Of a stretch of DNA of 64,000 bases, positions 55,009-62,724 are shown in pieces. The notes beneath the pieces are model-generated. The model was given only the letters and a program-made list of their open reading frames with translations, did no database searches and was not told where the DNA came from. The first letter of the stretch is position 1. Each line of letters begins with the position of its first letter. The DNA comes from Bacteroidales bacterium. GTDB taxonomy: Bacteria; Bacteroidota; Bacteroidia; Bacteroidales; F082. The stretch covers positions 1 to 64,000 of the forward strand of contig JABFQW010000092.1 of assembly GCA_013141455.1 (NCBI GenBank), read 5' to 3'. Made by a program: the position numbers and the translations under genes.

Positions 55009-55683
55009 TTAAAACAAACCCACTTGCTTTTCTATTTGTTTTGTTAACGATTCATCGTCGTTCATTACCGAGTTCAGGCGACTTGAAACCGGGTAACACA
55101 CCATCTCGTCAGCAGGATAAGGTTTCAGAAGATTTAGCAATTGCCGGTAATCGGTGGTGTAAATCCATCTTGTTTCGGATTCTTTTGGCAGAATAACCGG
55201 CATACGATTGTGTATGGGTGCCATCACCTCATTGGCTTCGGTAGTGATGATTGAGAAGCTTTGAAGCCAGCTTCCATCGGGCCTTTGCCAGGTATCCCAG
55301 ATTCCGGCCATTGCAAAAAGCGCTTCGTTTTTGAGATGAAAACGGTAAGCTTGTTTTACGGTGCCCGGTTTCCATTCATAAAAACCATTCGCAGGAACGA
55401 GACATCGCTGCCGCTTAAATGGCAACCGATATGTGGGTTTTTCGATAATAGTTTCGGCACGGCAATTGAAATTTTTATTCCCGGCACGAAGGTCTTTTGC
55501 CCAGGATGGCACCAATCCCCATTGTAATAGACTTATTTTGTGAGGCATTGCATCGGTAATTACCGAAAGTACCTGTGTTGGGGCACAATTATAGGAAGGT
55601 TTATGAATTTCATCGAACACTTCGGTATTGAATCGTTCTGAAATCTCTTTCCCTTTAACCGAAAGTTGAAATCGTCCGCACAT
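55009..55683 (-). CDS. SRAP-family protein (YedK/HMCES), abasic-site DNA crosslinker
   Basis: Protein of 224 residues. ATG 55683 is chosen because it gives MCGRFQL: after Met removal the N-terminal Cys2 is the residue that forms a thiazolidine crosslink with abasic DNA. RAGNKNFNCRAET, CLVPANGFYEWKPG (Glu) and PIHNRMPVIL (His) complete the active site. It shields abasic sites in single-stranded DNA. The frame is open 39 nt further upstream. Confidence 0.93.
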   Translation of the reverse strand: MCGRFQLSVKGKEISERFNTEVFDEIHKPSYNCAPTQVLSVITDAMPHKISLLQWGLVPSWAKDLRAGNKNFNCRAETIIEKPTYRLPFKRQRCLVPANGFYEWKPGTVKQAYRFHLKNEALFAMAGIWDTWQRPDGSWLQSFSIITTEANEVMAPIHNRMPVILPKESETRWIYTTDYRQLLNLLKPYPADEMVCYPVSSRLNSVMNDDESLTKQIEKQVGLF

Positions 55684-55846
55684 AGTTAAAAATGAATGTA
55701 CAATAGTAGTTCGAAAATCCAAACAAAACCGTATTTTCTTTTCTATTTTAACCTCAGTAGGACCTGGTTAAGCAATTTATGAAGTTCAGGTATTTCGCCA
55801 AATTTTAACCGGACAGCCGTGAAATAAAATATTTTCCTCATTTACG

Positions 55847-56284
55847 TTATTTCCAAATCAGGTATTTCTCTTTTATTTTTTGAATTACACTTTCATGGTC
55901 AAAAGCAAGTGATGGAAGCTGTTGCAATGGAAACCATGCTGTTTCAGCAGCATCATCGCCGGCTTTCGCGATTTGATTATGTTGCATGAAGCCAACAAAA
56001 ACCACAGATATCGTGCGATGGCGGGGATCGCGATCGATAGCATCGAAAGTATGGAACTGTTCCAATTCAAGGCCCGTTAAACCAGTTTCTTCGGATAATT
56101 CACGGGCGGCGGCATCGGCAAGTAATTCATCCATCCCGACAAATCCACCCGGGATGGCCCAACAGTTTTCAAATGGTGGATTTTTACGCTTAATAAGCAA
56201 GATAAAAGTATTTCCGTCGGTTTTCCTGAATACTATACTATCTACAGTTAACGCGGGTCGGGGATATTTATACGTGTATGGCAT
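55847..56284 (-). CDS. Nudix hydrolase
   Basis: Protein of 145 residues. The Nudix box is complete: GFVGMDELLADAAAREL continuing to SEETGL, with Glu residues for magnesium. The N-terminus (YKYPRPALTVDSIVF) and WFPLQQLPSLAFDH resemble the ADP-ribose/NrtR-like Nudix group, without a winged helix. Substrate not predicted. Confidence 0.9.
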   Translation of the reverse strand: MPYTYKYPRPALTVDSIVFRKTDGNTFILLIKRKNPPFENCWAIPGGFVGMDELLADAAARELSEETGLTGLELEQFHTFDAIDRDPRHRTISVVFVGFMQHNQIAKAGDDAAETAWFPLQQLPSLAFDHESVIQKIKEKYLIWK

Positions 56285-56310
56285 ATAAGATATTTTTGCG
56301 AAGGTAAATA

Positions 56311-56335
56311 GAAAAGGCCCCGTGTAGCGGGGCCT
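56311..56335 (-). terminator. Terminator of the three-repeat protein gene
   Basis: On the minus strand an 8-bp stem (AGGCCCCG / CGGGGCCT, 56315-56322 with 56328-56335) with a 5-nt loop runs into TTTTCTATTT, 57 nt after the stop at 56392. Confidence 0.75.
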
Positions 56336-56391
56336 GAAGGTATATGATGAACAAAAATAAAGTGTTGGAACACTTTAATCTGCGGGATATT

Positions 56392-57198
56392 TTAGAAACT
56401 TACTACCAGTATATTGTTAATACTAACTACTGTTGAGCAACTATAATTTAATTCATCCAAATCGGAATTCTGGTTTATTTGACTGACGATACAATTGTTA
56501 GTTGCTTTATCGAAACAGTAAACAGCCTGTGAATTGAATGTGGCTGGTTCAGTAATTTCCGATTCGCTACTCCGGTTATTCGTAACGAAATTCCTCAGTC
56601 TGTTGTTATATTCAGCCAATTTTTCGGTATTGAACGGAAGATCGAGAAGATAATGATCTTTACCATTATCCACTGTTTCAGTAGGTGTCTGTTGTGTTGA
56701 TCCGGCCTGAGGGAAGGTGATTTTTTCAGTTACCTCATTTCCGATTTTCAAATAGGGCATGTTTTCGATAATTTCCTGTCTGGCAGATTCTGTTTTCACT
56801 GAGTTGAGCAATCTGTTGTGATAATCGGCCATATTTTCATTTTCGAAAGGAGTTTCATAAACGTAACCCAAGGCACCATTGCTTTTCATATTGGACGAAT
56901 CAGGAAGATTAAGGCCTGAATCCACAACGGTTTCGCTGTAATTTGATTGAATTAACGTTGTTTTATCGAAATGAAACACCAATGGCATTTCGAAAGGTTT
57001 GGTTTCGATCAGTTCGCTACCGGTTTGATCCGGGTTGACTGAGTTTGCCAATCTGTTGTGATAATCTGAAATACTTTCAGTTTCGAATGGAATGTCGTTG
57101 ATGTAGGTTTCATCAACCTTAGTAAAGTTACCGGCGAAAATGCTGGTCTGCAACATGATCCCGAAAAGTGCTGCGGTGAGATAAATTCTTGTTTTCAT
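56392..57198 (-). CDS. Exported three-repeat protein, unknown family
   Basis: Protein of 268 residues with a signal peptide (cleavage near IFAGN). Three modules share the motif PF(E/N)xExhxxYxNRLxNxV: INDIPFETESISDYHNRL (33-50), YETPFENENMADYHNRL (~114-130) and LDLPFNTEKLAEYNNRL (~185-201). About 20 residues later comes a second shared motif (SELIETKPF, QEIIENMPY, SEITEPATF), and modules one and three also share FxFDKxT. The repeat unit is about 75 residues. I do not recognise the family. Monocistronic with a good terminator. Confidence 0.75.
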   Translation of the reverse strand: MKTRIYLTAALFGIMLQTSIFAGNFTKVDETYINDIPFETESISDYHNRLANSVNPDQTGSELIETKPFEMPLVFHFDKTTLIQSNYSETVVDSGLNLPDSSNMKSNGALGYVYETPFENENMADYHNRLLNSVKTESARQEIIENMPYLKIGNEVTEKITFPQAGSTQQTPTETVDNGKDHYLLDLPFNTEKLAEYNNRLRNFVTNNRSSESEITEPATFNSQAVYCFDKATNNCIVSQINQNSDLDELNYSCSTVVSINNILVVSF

Positions 57199-57502
57199 TG
57201 TCTTATATTTTAGAGTTTCTTTGTTTCTGTTTGTGCAATCTCATTAGCTAATGGTGTGCCAAAGTTTTTAAAAGATTGAAAAACAATATTATACAATTAA
57301 ATTATTTAAATATTTACTAAATCAGTGTACGCTTAAAGTACAGCTTTGTACGAAGACGGACAGTGCCAGGGAATTGTTACAGAATGGAAGGAGTTATTCG
57401 TGATTTTTCGTGTTAATCAATTCCAGCAAAAGCATATTCAGGTTGATAGGAGTGCCTGGCAGATAATGAAACGGGTGTATGGTGCTTAATGCGATTGAAG
57501 AA
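57199..57502. other. Intergenic gap, no gene recognised
   Basis: AT-rich upstream region of the three-repeat gene. CAATATTA at 57284-57291 (TAATATTG on the minus strand) is a one-mismatch -7 candidate. Short open frames near 57380-57490 have no support. Confidence 0.4.
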
Positions 57503-58876
57503 TCACGATTTCAATCGCCTGATCAGCTTACCCTGAGGCTGTTTAACTAAAATGCCTTTTCTGACAACAATTTCACCTTGAAACAGCACCATTTCGGGAT
57601 TCCCTTTTGTTTTCATCGACTTGTAAATGTCGGTACCGAATTTGGAAGACACTATGGTTGATACATCCTGTTCAGAAACATGGGGATTGTATAATACCAG
57701 GTCAGCATCCGAACCTATCGCGATCGCTCCTTTTTGCGGATAAAATCCGAAAATCTTTGCCGGATTCGAAGCAAATACATTTTCCAATTGATTGATGTTA
57801 AAATCATTACGTAATAAAACACCATAGGAATATAACAGATTCAGCCGATAACCTATGCCGGGTACGCCGTTCGGAATTTTTCGGAAATCGTAGCGGCCCA
57901 TCGCTTTTTGTTCCATAGTGAACGGACAATGATCAGTCCCCACAGTTTGGACGACTTTTGAATGAATGGCTTCCCACAGGGCCTCATTGTCCGATTTTTT
58001 ACGTAAGGGTGGACTCATTACAAAAGGTACCGTCTGTTCAAAATCACCCTGATATGAACTGTCGTTGAGTAAGAGATAATGCGGACAGGTTTCGGCATAT
58101 ACTTTTTGACCATTCAATTGTGCCCGATGAATGTGTTGCAACGATTCTGCTGTTGAAACATGGACTATGTATAACGGACACACTGCTTTTGCAGCAAGTT
58201 CGATCGCTTTTCTTACGGCTTTACTCTCGGTTTTTGGTGGCCGCGACAAAGCATGAAAGGCCGGGGTGACCTTATCCTGCCTGAAAAGTTCATTCCTCAA
58301 TCTTTCGATATCATCGCCTGATTCGCAATGGATGGCCACGATTCCACCGGCGCTGCCAACCACCTGCATTACCCTCAACAATGCTTCATCATTCAGGCCA
58401 ACACTGTCTTTGTAGGCCATATACACTTTAAAAGAAGTGAATCCACGTTCGATACAGCTTACGATCTCTTTTTCGGTGGTGTTACGCCATTCAACCGGAC
58501 TGATGTGAAAAGTAAAATCGGTGAGTGTATTGCTGGCTTCATCAATCCGTTCATCCAGGGCATCTACAAGTGACTGGCCTTTATGGCTTGTAACAAAATC
58601 GATGATGGTGGTGGTTCCACCAAGCAGGGCAGCCTCACTACCCGACCTGAAATCATCGGCCGAATAGCCCGCCGGTGTTGGCAAATGCAGGTGAACATGT
58701 GGATCAACACCACCCGGTAGGACAATTAATCCTTTGGCATCAATTGTTTCATCGATAACTTCGATGCTTTCAATATGCTCTTCAATCCGCGCTATCTTTG
58801 TGCCTGTAATCAGGATTTCGGCTGATTCAGTTTTTGAGGATGTGACAATCTGTGCATTTATGATGAGGGTGTTCAT
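57503..58876 (-). CDS. hydA: Dihydropyrimidinase / D-hydantoinase
   Basis: Cyclic amidohydrolase of 457 residues. Metal ligands: H60 and H62 in PHVHLHLP, carbamylated Lys150 in SFKVYMAYK, His in AIHCES and IVHVST, Asp in GTDHCPF. FVMSPPLR and PNGVPGIG are typical of dihydropyrimidinases, which open the ring of dihydrouracil or hydantoins. It lies 29 nt after an SsnA-like amidohydrolase on the same strand; in other bacteria the pair belongs to a purine/hydantoin gene cluster. Confidence 0.9.
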   Translation of the reverse strand: MNTLIINAQIVTSSKTESAEILITGTKIARIEEHIESIEVIDETIDAKGLIVLPGGVDPHVHLHLPTPAGYSADDFRSGSEAALLGGTTTIIDFVTSHKGQSLVDALDERIDEASNTLTDFTFHISPVEWRNTTEKEIVSCIERGFTSFKVYMAYKDSVGLNDEALLRVMQVVGSAGGIVAIHCESGDDIERLRNELFRQDKVTPAFHALSRPPKTESKAVRKAIELAAKAVCPLYIVHVSTAESLQHIHRAQLNGQKVYAETCPHYLLLNDSSYQGDFEQTVPFVMSPPLRKKSDNEALWEAIHSKVVQTVGTDHCPFTMEQKAMGRYDFRKIPNGVPGIGYRLNLLYSYGVLLRNDFNINQLENVFASNPAKIFGFYPQKGAIAIGSDADLVLYNPHVSEQDVSTIVSSKFGTDIYKSMKTKGNPEMVLFQGEIVVRKGILVKQPQGKLIRRLKS

Positions 58877-58905
58877 GACCTTTTTCTGTTTTCGACAGGC
58901 TGAAT

Positions 58906-60168
58906 TTATAATCTTCCCCAGAGTTTAGTGGCAATTTTTCTTGATTCGTGCAAAATTACTGCTTCATCAACCAACTTTAATTCCTTGTCCTGAACAATTA
59001 GTTTCCCCTGCGAAATAACATGCGTGATATGGGTTGCATTCATCCCGAAGATGAAATGTCCTGCAAAATTGTTTTGGTTCAATTCGGTTCCGCTGTCATA
59101 ATCAAGTACAACCAGATTGTTTTCACCATCGCCCGAAAAATTATTCGTCTGAAGATAGTGATGGACATTTCGGAACCTTTCGTAGGCTGATGAGTAATTT
59201 ATAGTATCGAAACACTGCCCGATAAAAAAGGCCGCTTTTGCACTTTGCAGCATATCACTATGCATACCATCGGTTCCGAGCATGATACGTTCGCCCAAAC
59301 CCATACCATTGAAATGGCCGACATTATTATTCATATTGCTTTCGGCATTTTGCACAAGCCACACGGGTGATGACCGTATCATCCGGCGTTCATCGGCATC
59401 AAGGTGCAGGCAATGCACCAGCAACGATTTCCCTGATTCCAAGGCTCCCGCATCGGCAAATCGTTGAATCAACCTTTTGTTGTAGGTTTTTTCGCAGTGA
59501 ATCTGGTCGTACAAATCTTCAGCAACATGGATGTGAATTCCGGTTTGATATTGGTTTGCAAGGGCAACAGATTTTTTCAGGGTATCGTCACCAACGGTAA
59601 ATGACGCATGTAAACCTACCAGTCCCTCGTGATTCTGCAGATAGTCTGCGGTTTCGCTGATACCCTGTTCTGCCTTATCGGGTCCATCGCGGTCGGTGAT
59701 TTCGTAGCAGAGCAGATGACCTATCCCGACACTGGTAAATGCCTTAGCTAAAATTTCGAGAGAACCTTTGATGAAATTTGGCGAGGCATGATGATCGATC
59801 ACAAAGGTGGAACCAGCTTTTGCACAGGCCATGGCCGTAAGCAGTGCGCTATATTCGATGGTTTCTTCGTCAAGACATTTATCAAGATTCCACCATACGT
59901 ACTTTAGAATTTCGGGAAAATTCTCCGGGATCTTTTTTGGTGGTGGCATACCTTTTGCCATGGCTGAGTAGGCATGGTGATGACCCACAGCAAAGGATTT
60001 TGTAACTATTTTTCCGGTGCAATCAATGATTTGGCTGTCGGAAAAGGATGAAATATCTTTTATAAACCTGATTGAACCATGAATGCCTTCTTCAACAAAA
60101 ATATTGGTTTGAAAAAACTCAAGACTTTGCCAATCAATATACGTTGCGTTTTTTAGAAGTAAGGACAT
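58906..60168 (-). CDS. ssnA: SsnA-like aminohydrolase
   Basis: Amidohydrolase-superfamily protein of 420 residues. VGHHHAYSAMAKGMP supplies the first metal histidines, HIHVAED the next, VHCLHLD and GTDGMHSDM the rest. The AYSAMAKGMPPP and FNGMGLGERIMLGTDGMHSD segments match SsnA, a putative aminohydrolase usually encoded with YgfK, xanthine-dehydrogenase-like XdhD and a hydantoinase. Here only the dihydropyrimidinase partner is present. The activity is not established in the family. Confidence 0.82.
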   Translation of the reverse strand: MSLLLKNATYIDWQSLEFFQTNIFVEEGIHGSIRFIKDISSFSDSQIIDCTGKIVTKSFAVGHHHAYSAMAKGMPPPKKIPENFPEILKYVWWNLDKCLDEETIEYSALLTAMACAKAGSTFVIDHHASPNFIKGSLEILAKAFTSVGIGHLLCYEITDRDGPDKAEQGISETADYLQNHEGLVGLHASFTVGDDTLKKSVALANQYQTGIHIHVAEDLYDQIHCEKTYNKRLIQRFADAGALESGKSLLVHCLHLDADERRMIRSSPVWLVQNAESNMNNNVGHFNGMGLGERIMLGTDGMHSDMLQSAKAAFFIGQCFDTINYSSAYERFRNVHHYLQTNNFSGDGENNLVVLDYDSGTELNQNNFAGHFIFGMNATHITHVISQGKLIVQDKELKLVDEAVILHESRKIATKLWGRL

Positions 60169-60197
60169 TATTTCAGAATTTAGGCAAGAAGTGAAAA

Positions 60198-61727
60198 CTA
60201 CCAGTTGATCTCAATTACTTCGAAGCCACGCCGCTTATATTCAAAAATCATTTTGGTCCGCGATTCATCTGCTTCAGTTTTGGTTTTAAAACCGACCGAA
60301 GTGATATTACCCTGATCCACCTTGGGCCAGGTTGGATATGCTTGTATGATCAGCTTATCAAATTTCTCTTCCATTTCATATTGTACCTTTGGTTTTTTTA
60401 CCTGGCTAACAAACATATAATAGGCTTTTTTACCGGTACCAAGCAGGTCGCTAAACGAAGAGGAATAAACATAATAGTAAATAGGTTCGGTTCGGTCTTC
60501 AACCACCGTCTGGTTATTCCAGATATCTTCCGATTCTTCTTCGGCCTTATAGGATGTGTCGGAAACAACAAGACGATTGTTGCGGTATATTTTTGAATAA
60601 TATTTGTAATCGGTTGATAATCCACTTATAAGAACATCCTGATCACCATCAGAATCATAATCGCCCCATTCACCATCGCTGGTATATAGCGGAACGATAG
60701 CTGCCTGAAGATCGGTAAAACCGGCTCCTTTATCATTTCGATATACCTTGGAAACAGCGCCATGATCCGATTCTCCACTGATTAACAAATCCTTATCGCC
60801 ATCATGATCCATATCGCTCCAATCGGCAAAACCCGATCGCACTCCAATGAAATTTGTCGAGGTGATCCTGAAAATACCATTACGCTCGTTTCTATATAAT
60901 CGGGTTGCGGCTCTGGCCGAGTTCGTTTCACCCATGATAAGCAAATCATTGTCACCGTCGCTATCCACATCGCCAAGGGCAACGGAACTGTTTTTCAAGG
61001 GTAAAACAGAAGTTTTTACAGGGCTGAAAATACTGTCCCTGTTATGATAGAGCATGCAATAGGGTTTCCCGTTTGCTACTGCACCTATCAAAAAAATATC
61101 AGGTTTGCCATCCACATCGAAATCAATCCATCTGGCTTCGCCCCGGTGAATGCCAATCAGGTTTATGCCCGACAGGCTAAACACATTGTTACGGTCGTTA
61201 CGATATACCAAGGTTTGCGCTCCGTTTTTGCCTTCGCCTGCAATCAATATATCTAAGTCACCATCGGCATCATAATCACCAAAATCGATCGATCCATCGC
61301 GCATGGCAACAAACTGGATTGATGTTGGGGTAAAAGTGCCATTTGCCATTCCTCGATAAATTGTCCCTATCAGGCTGGCATCACGTTTTTCACCCATGAT
61401 AGCGATGTCATCAACACCGTCCAGATTATAATCACCGATCGAAAAATCACCGCGATAAAAGTCGGGAAGACCAGAAGCAGCCTGTGCGAATTTATCATTT
61501 CGTAGATTTTTATAAAGTCGTTGCTGGATGTTACGGGCTGTTCCGGTAAAAAATTCACCTGATACCATGGCATCAATATCACCGTCACGATCGGCATCAA
61601 TCCAGCCACTCGAACTTTCAGCAACATTTGTCAGTTCGGCTTTTATATCGGTAAAAGTCTGTGAAAAGGAGATGTCTGTAAAAAAAAGTACTGCGATTAT
61701 TATGACGATTAAATGCTTCATTCTCAT
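60198..61727 (-). CDS. Secreted FG-GAP/VCBS repeat protein
   Basis: Protein of 509 residues from ATG 61727 (or 61721); an upstream ATG at 61748 lies where transcription would start. Signal peptide ends DISFSQ. About seven repeats of ~45 residues each carry a calcium-type loop: DADRDGDID, DYNLDGVDD, DYDADGDLD, DFDVDGKPD, DVDSDGDND, DMDHDGDKD, DYDSDGDQD. A C-terminal ~110-residue domain follows with no T9SS sorting signal that I can see. Probably a beta-propeller on or beyond the cell surface. It is divergently transcribed from mce. Confidence 0.85.
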   Translation of the reverse strand: MRMKHLIVIIIAVLFFTDISFSQTFTDIKAELTNVAESSSGWIDADRDGDIDAMVSGEFFTGTARNIQQRLYKNLRNDKFAQAASGLPDFYRGDFSIGDYNLDGVDDIAIMGEKRDASLIGTIYRGMANGTFTPTSIQFVAMRDGSIDFGDYDADGDLDILIAGEGKNGAQTLVYRNDRNNVFSLSGINLIGIHRGEARWIDFDVDGKPDIFLIGAVANGKPYCMLYHNRDSIFSPVKTSVLPLKNSSVALGDVDSDGDNDLLIMGETNSARAATRLYRNERNGIFRITSTNFIGVRSGFADWSDMDHDGDKDLLISGESDHGAVSKVYRNDKGAGFTDLQAAIVPLYTSDGEWGDYDSDGDQDVLISGLSTDYKYYSKIYRNNRLVVSDTSYKAEEESEDIWNNQTVVEDRTEPIYYYVYSSSFSDLLGTGKKAYYMFVSQVKKPKVQYEMEEKFDKLIIQAYPTWPKVDQGNITSVGFKTKTEADESRTKMIFEYKRRGFEVIEINW

Positions 61728-61858
61728 GGCTTGCGATTGAAAGTACAATATTACGGCAAAATAATGGAAAATTTATTATTCGCGACTTACTATTACGTTA
61801 ATAGCGAACAATTTATATAACCTCTTATAATACAGAATCATTGAAGATTATAAATTAT

Positions 61859-61898
61859 CATTTCCATTTATCTGTAAATTTACGGATAAATGGAAATG
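61859..61898. promoter_or_regulatory. 40-bp near-perfect palindrome between divergent genes
   Basis: CATTTCCATTTATC (61859-61872) is exactly mirrored by GATAAATGGAAATG (61885-61898), and the centre GTAAATTTAC is itself palindromic; only one central pair (T/G) is imperfect. It lies in the divergent FG-GAP/mce gap, without a T-run on either side, so it is more likely an operator or cruciform than a terminator. No other structure was seen in 61749-62055. Confidence 0.7.
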
Positions 61899-62055
61899 AA
61901 ATGGATAGTACCAGATTTAATTCGCTTTGGATGATAAATTATTTTGAATCGAATTTGATTGTCATTTCCCTTTTTTCAATTCGGAGACATGCAAAACAAC
62001 CATCAGTTTTTGCGGAAAATTTCTTTCATTTTTTTCGATCATGCGTAATAAATAA

Positions 62056-62063
62056 TACCTTTG
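62056..62063 (+). promoter_or_regulatory. -7 element (TACCTTTG) for mce
   Basis: TACCTTTG fits TAnnTTTG, with a T-rich TTTTTC about 20 nt upstream; the ATG follows 27 nt later at 62091. Confidence 0.5.
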
Positions 62064-62090
62064 TGAAATAATTAACAAATAATAATATTC

Positions 62091-62528
62091 ATGAAACCAA
62101 CACATATTGAGCACATTGGAATAGCGGTAAATAAGTTGGATGAAGCAATTCCGTATTATGAGAAACTTCTGGGTACGAAATGTTACGCTATTGAGGAGGT
62201 GACGGATCAAAAAGTGAAAACCGCGTTTTTTAAAATCGGACAAACAAAAATAGAATTGCTCGAGAGCCTCGATCCTGAAGGACCGGTTGGGAAATTTATT
62301 GAGAAAAAGGGAGAAGGTATTCATCATATCGCTTTCGCGGTCAATGGTTTGGAAGAAGCGCTTGATGACGCTAAATCAAATGGAATCAGGCTGATCGACG
62401 AGCATCCGCGTAAGGGTGCCGAGGGATTACATATCGCGTTTCTTCATCCAAAATCGACATTTGGTGTATTAACCGAATTGTGCGAAGATAAAAAATCGGA
62501 AGTCGGTAGTTGGAAGTGGGAAGTCTGA
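62091..62528 (+). CDS. mce: Methylmalonyl-CoA epimerase
   Basis: Vicinal-oxygen-chelate protein of 145 residues. HIEHIGIAVNKLDEAIPYYEK, KIELLESLDPEGPVGKFIEK, GEGIHHIAFAVN and VLTELCEDK hold the cobalt/zinc His and Glu ligands. It interconverts (R)- and (S)-methylmalonyl-CoA. The normal family end is ELCEDK; here about ten extra residues (KSEVGSWKWEV) are encoded by a GGAAGT word repeat. The carboxylase beta subunit downstream uses the same pathway. Confidence 0.93.
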   Translation: MKPTHIEHIGIAVNKLDEAIPYYEKLLGTKCYAIEEVTDQKVKTAFFKIGQTKIELLESLDPEGPVGKFIEKKGEGIHHIAFAVNGLEEALDDAKSNGIRLIDEHPRKGAEGLHIAFLHPKSTFGVLTELCEDKKSEVGSWKWEV

Positions 62529-62554
62529 TCCCACTCCGATAACCTGACCACTGC

Positions 62555-62627
62555 CGGCCACTGAGGCATTATAAGCCCGGCCACTGAGGCACTCGAAGTA
62601 GCGGCCACTGAGGTTCTCGAAGTGGCA
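62555..62627. repeat. Three CGGCCACTGAGG repeats (23-24 nt)
   Basis: Units start at 62555, 62578 and 62602. Units two and three continue with (C/T)(A/T)CTCGAAGT, so each can fold GCCACT...AGTGGC. The unit resembles the CACTGAGCCTGTCGAAGTG-type intergenic repeat common in Bacteroidota. It lies between mce and the carboxylase gene. Confidence 0.75.
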
Positions 62628-62724
62628 GTTTTATATCATGAATCAAATGAATCAATGAAGAGTGCCAGTCATCAGGTATTAACAGGCATAAAAAATTTAT
62701 CCACAAGAAATAATATAACGCCCA

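Noticed and set aside
61841-62071. 76-codon plus-strand frame upstream of mce
   Set aside because: It runs through the 40-bp palindrome and the mce promoter element, and the product has no family features.
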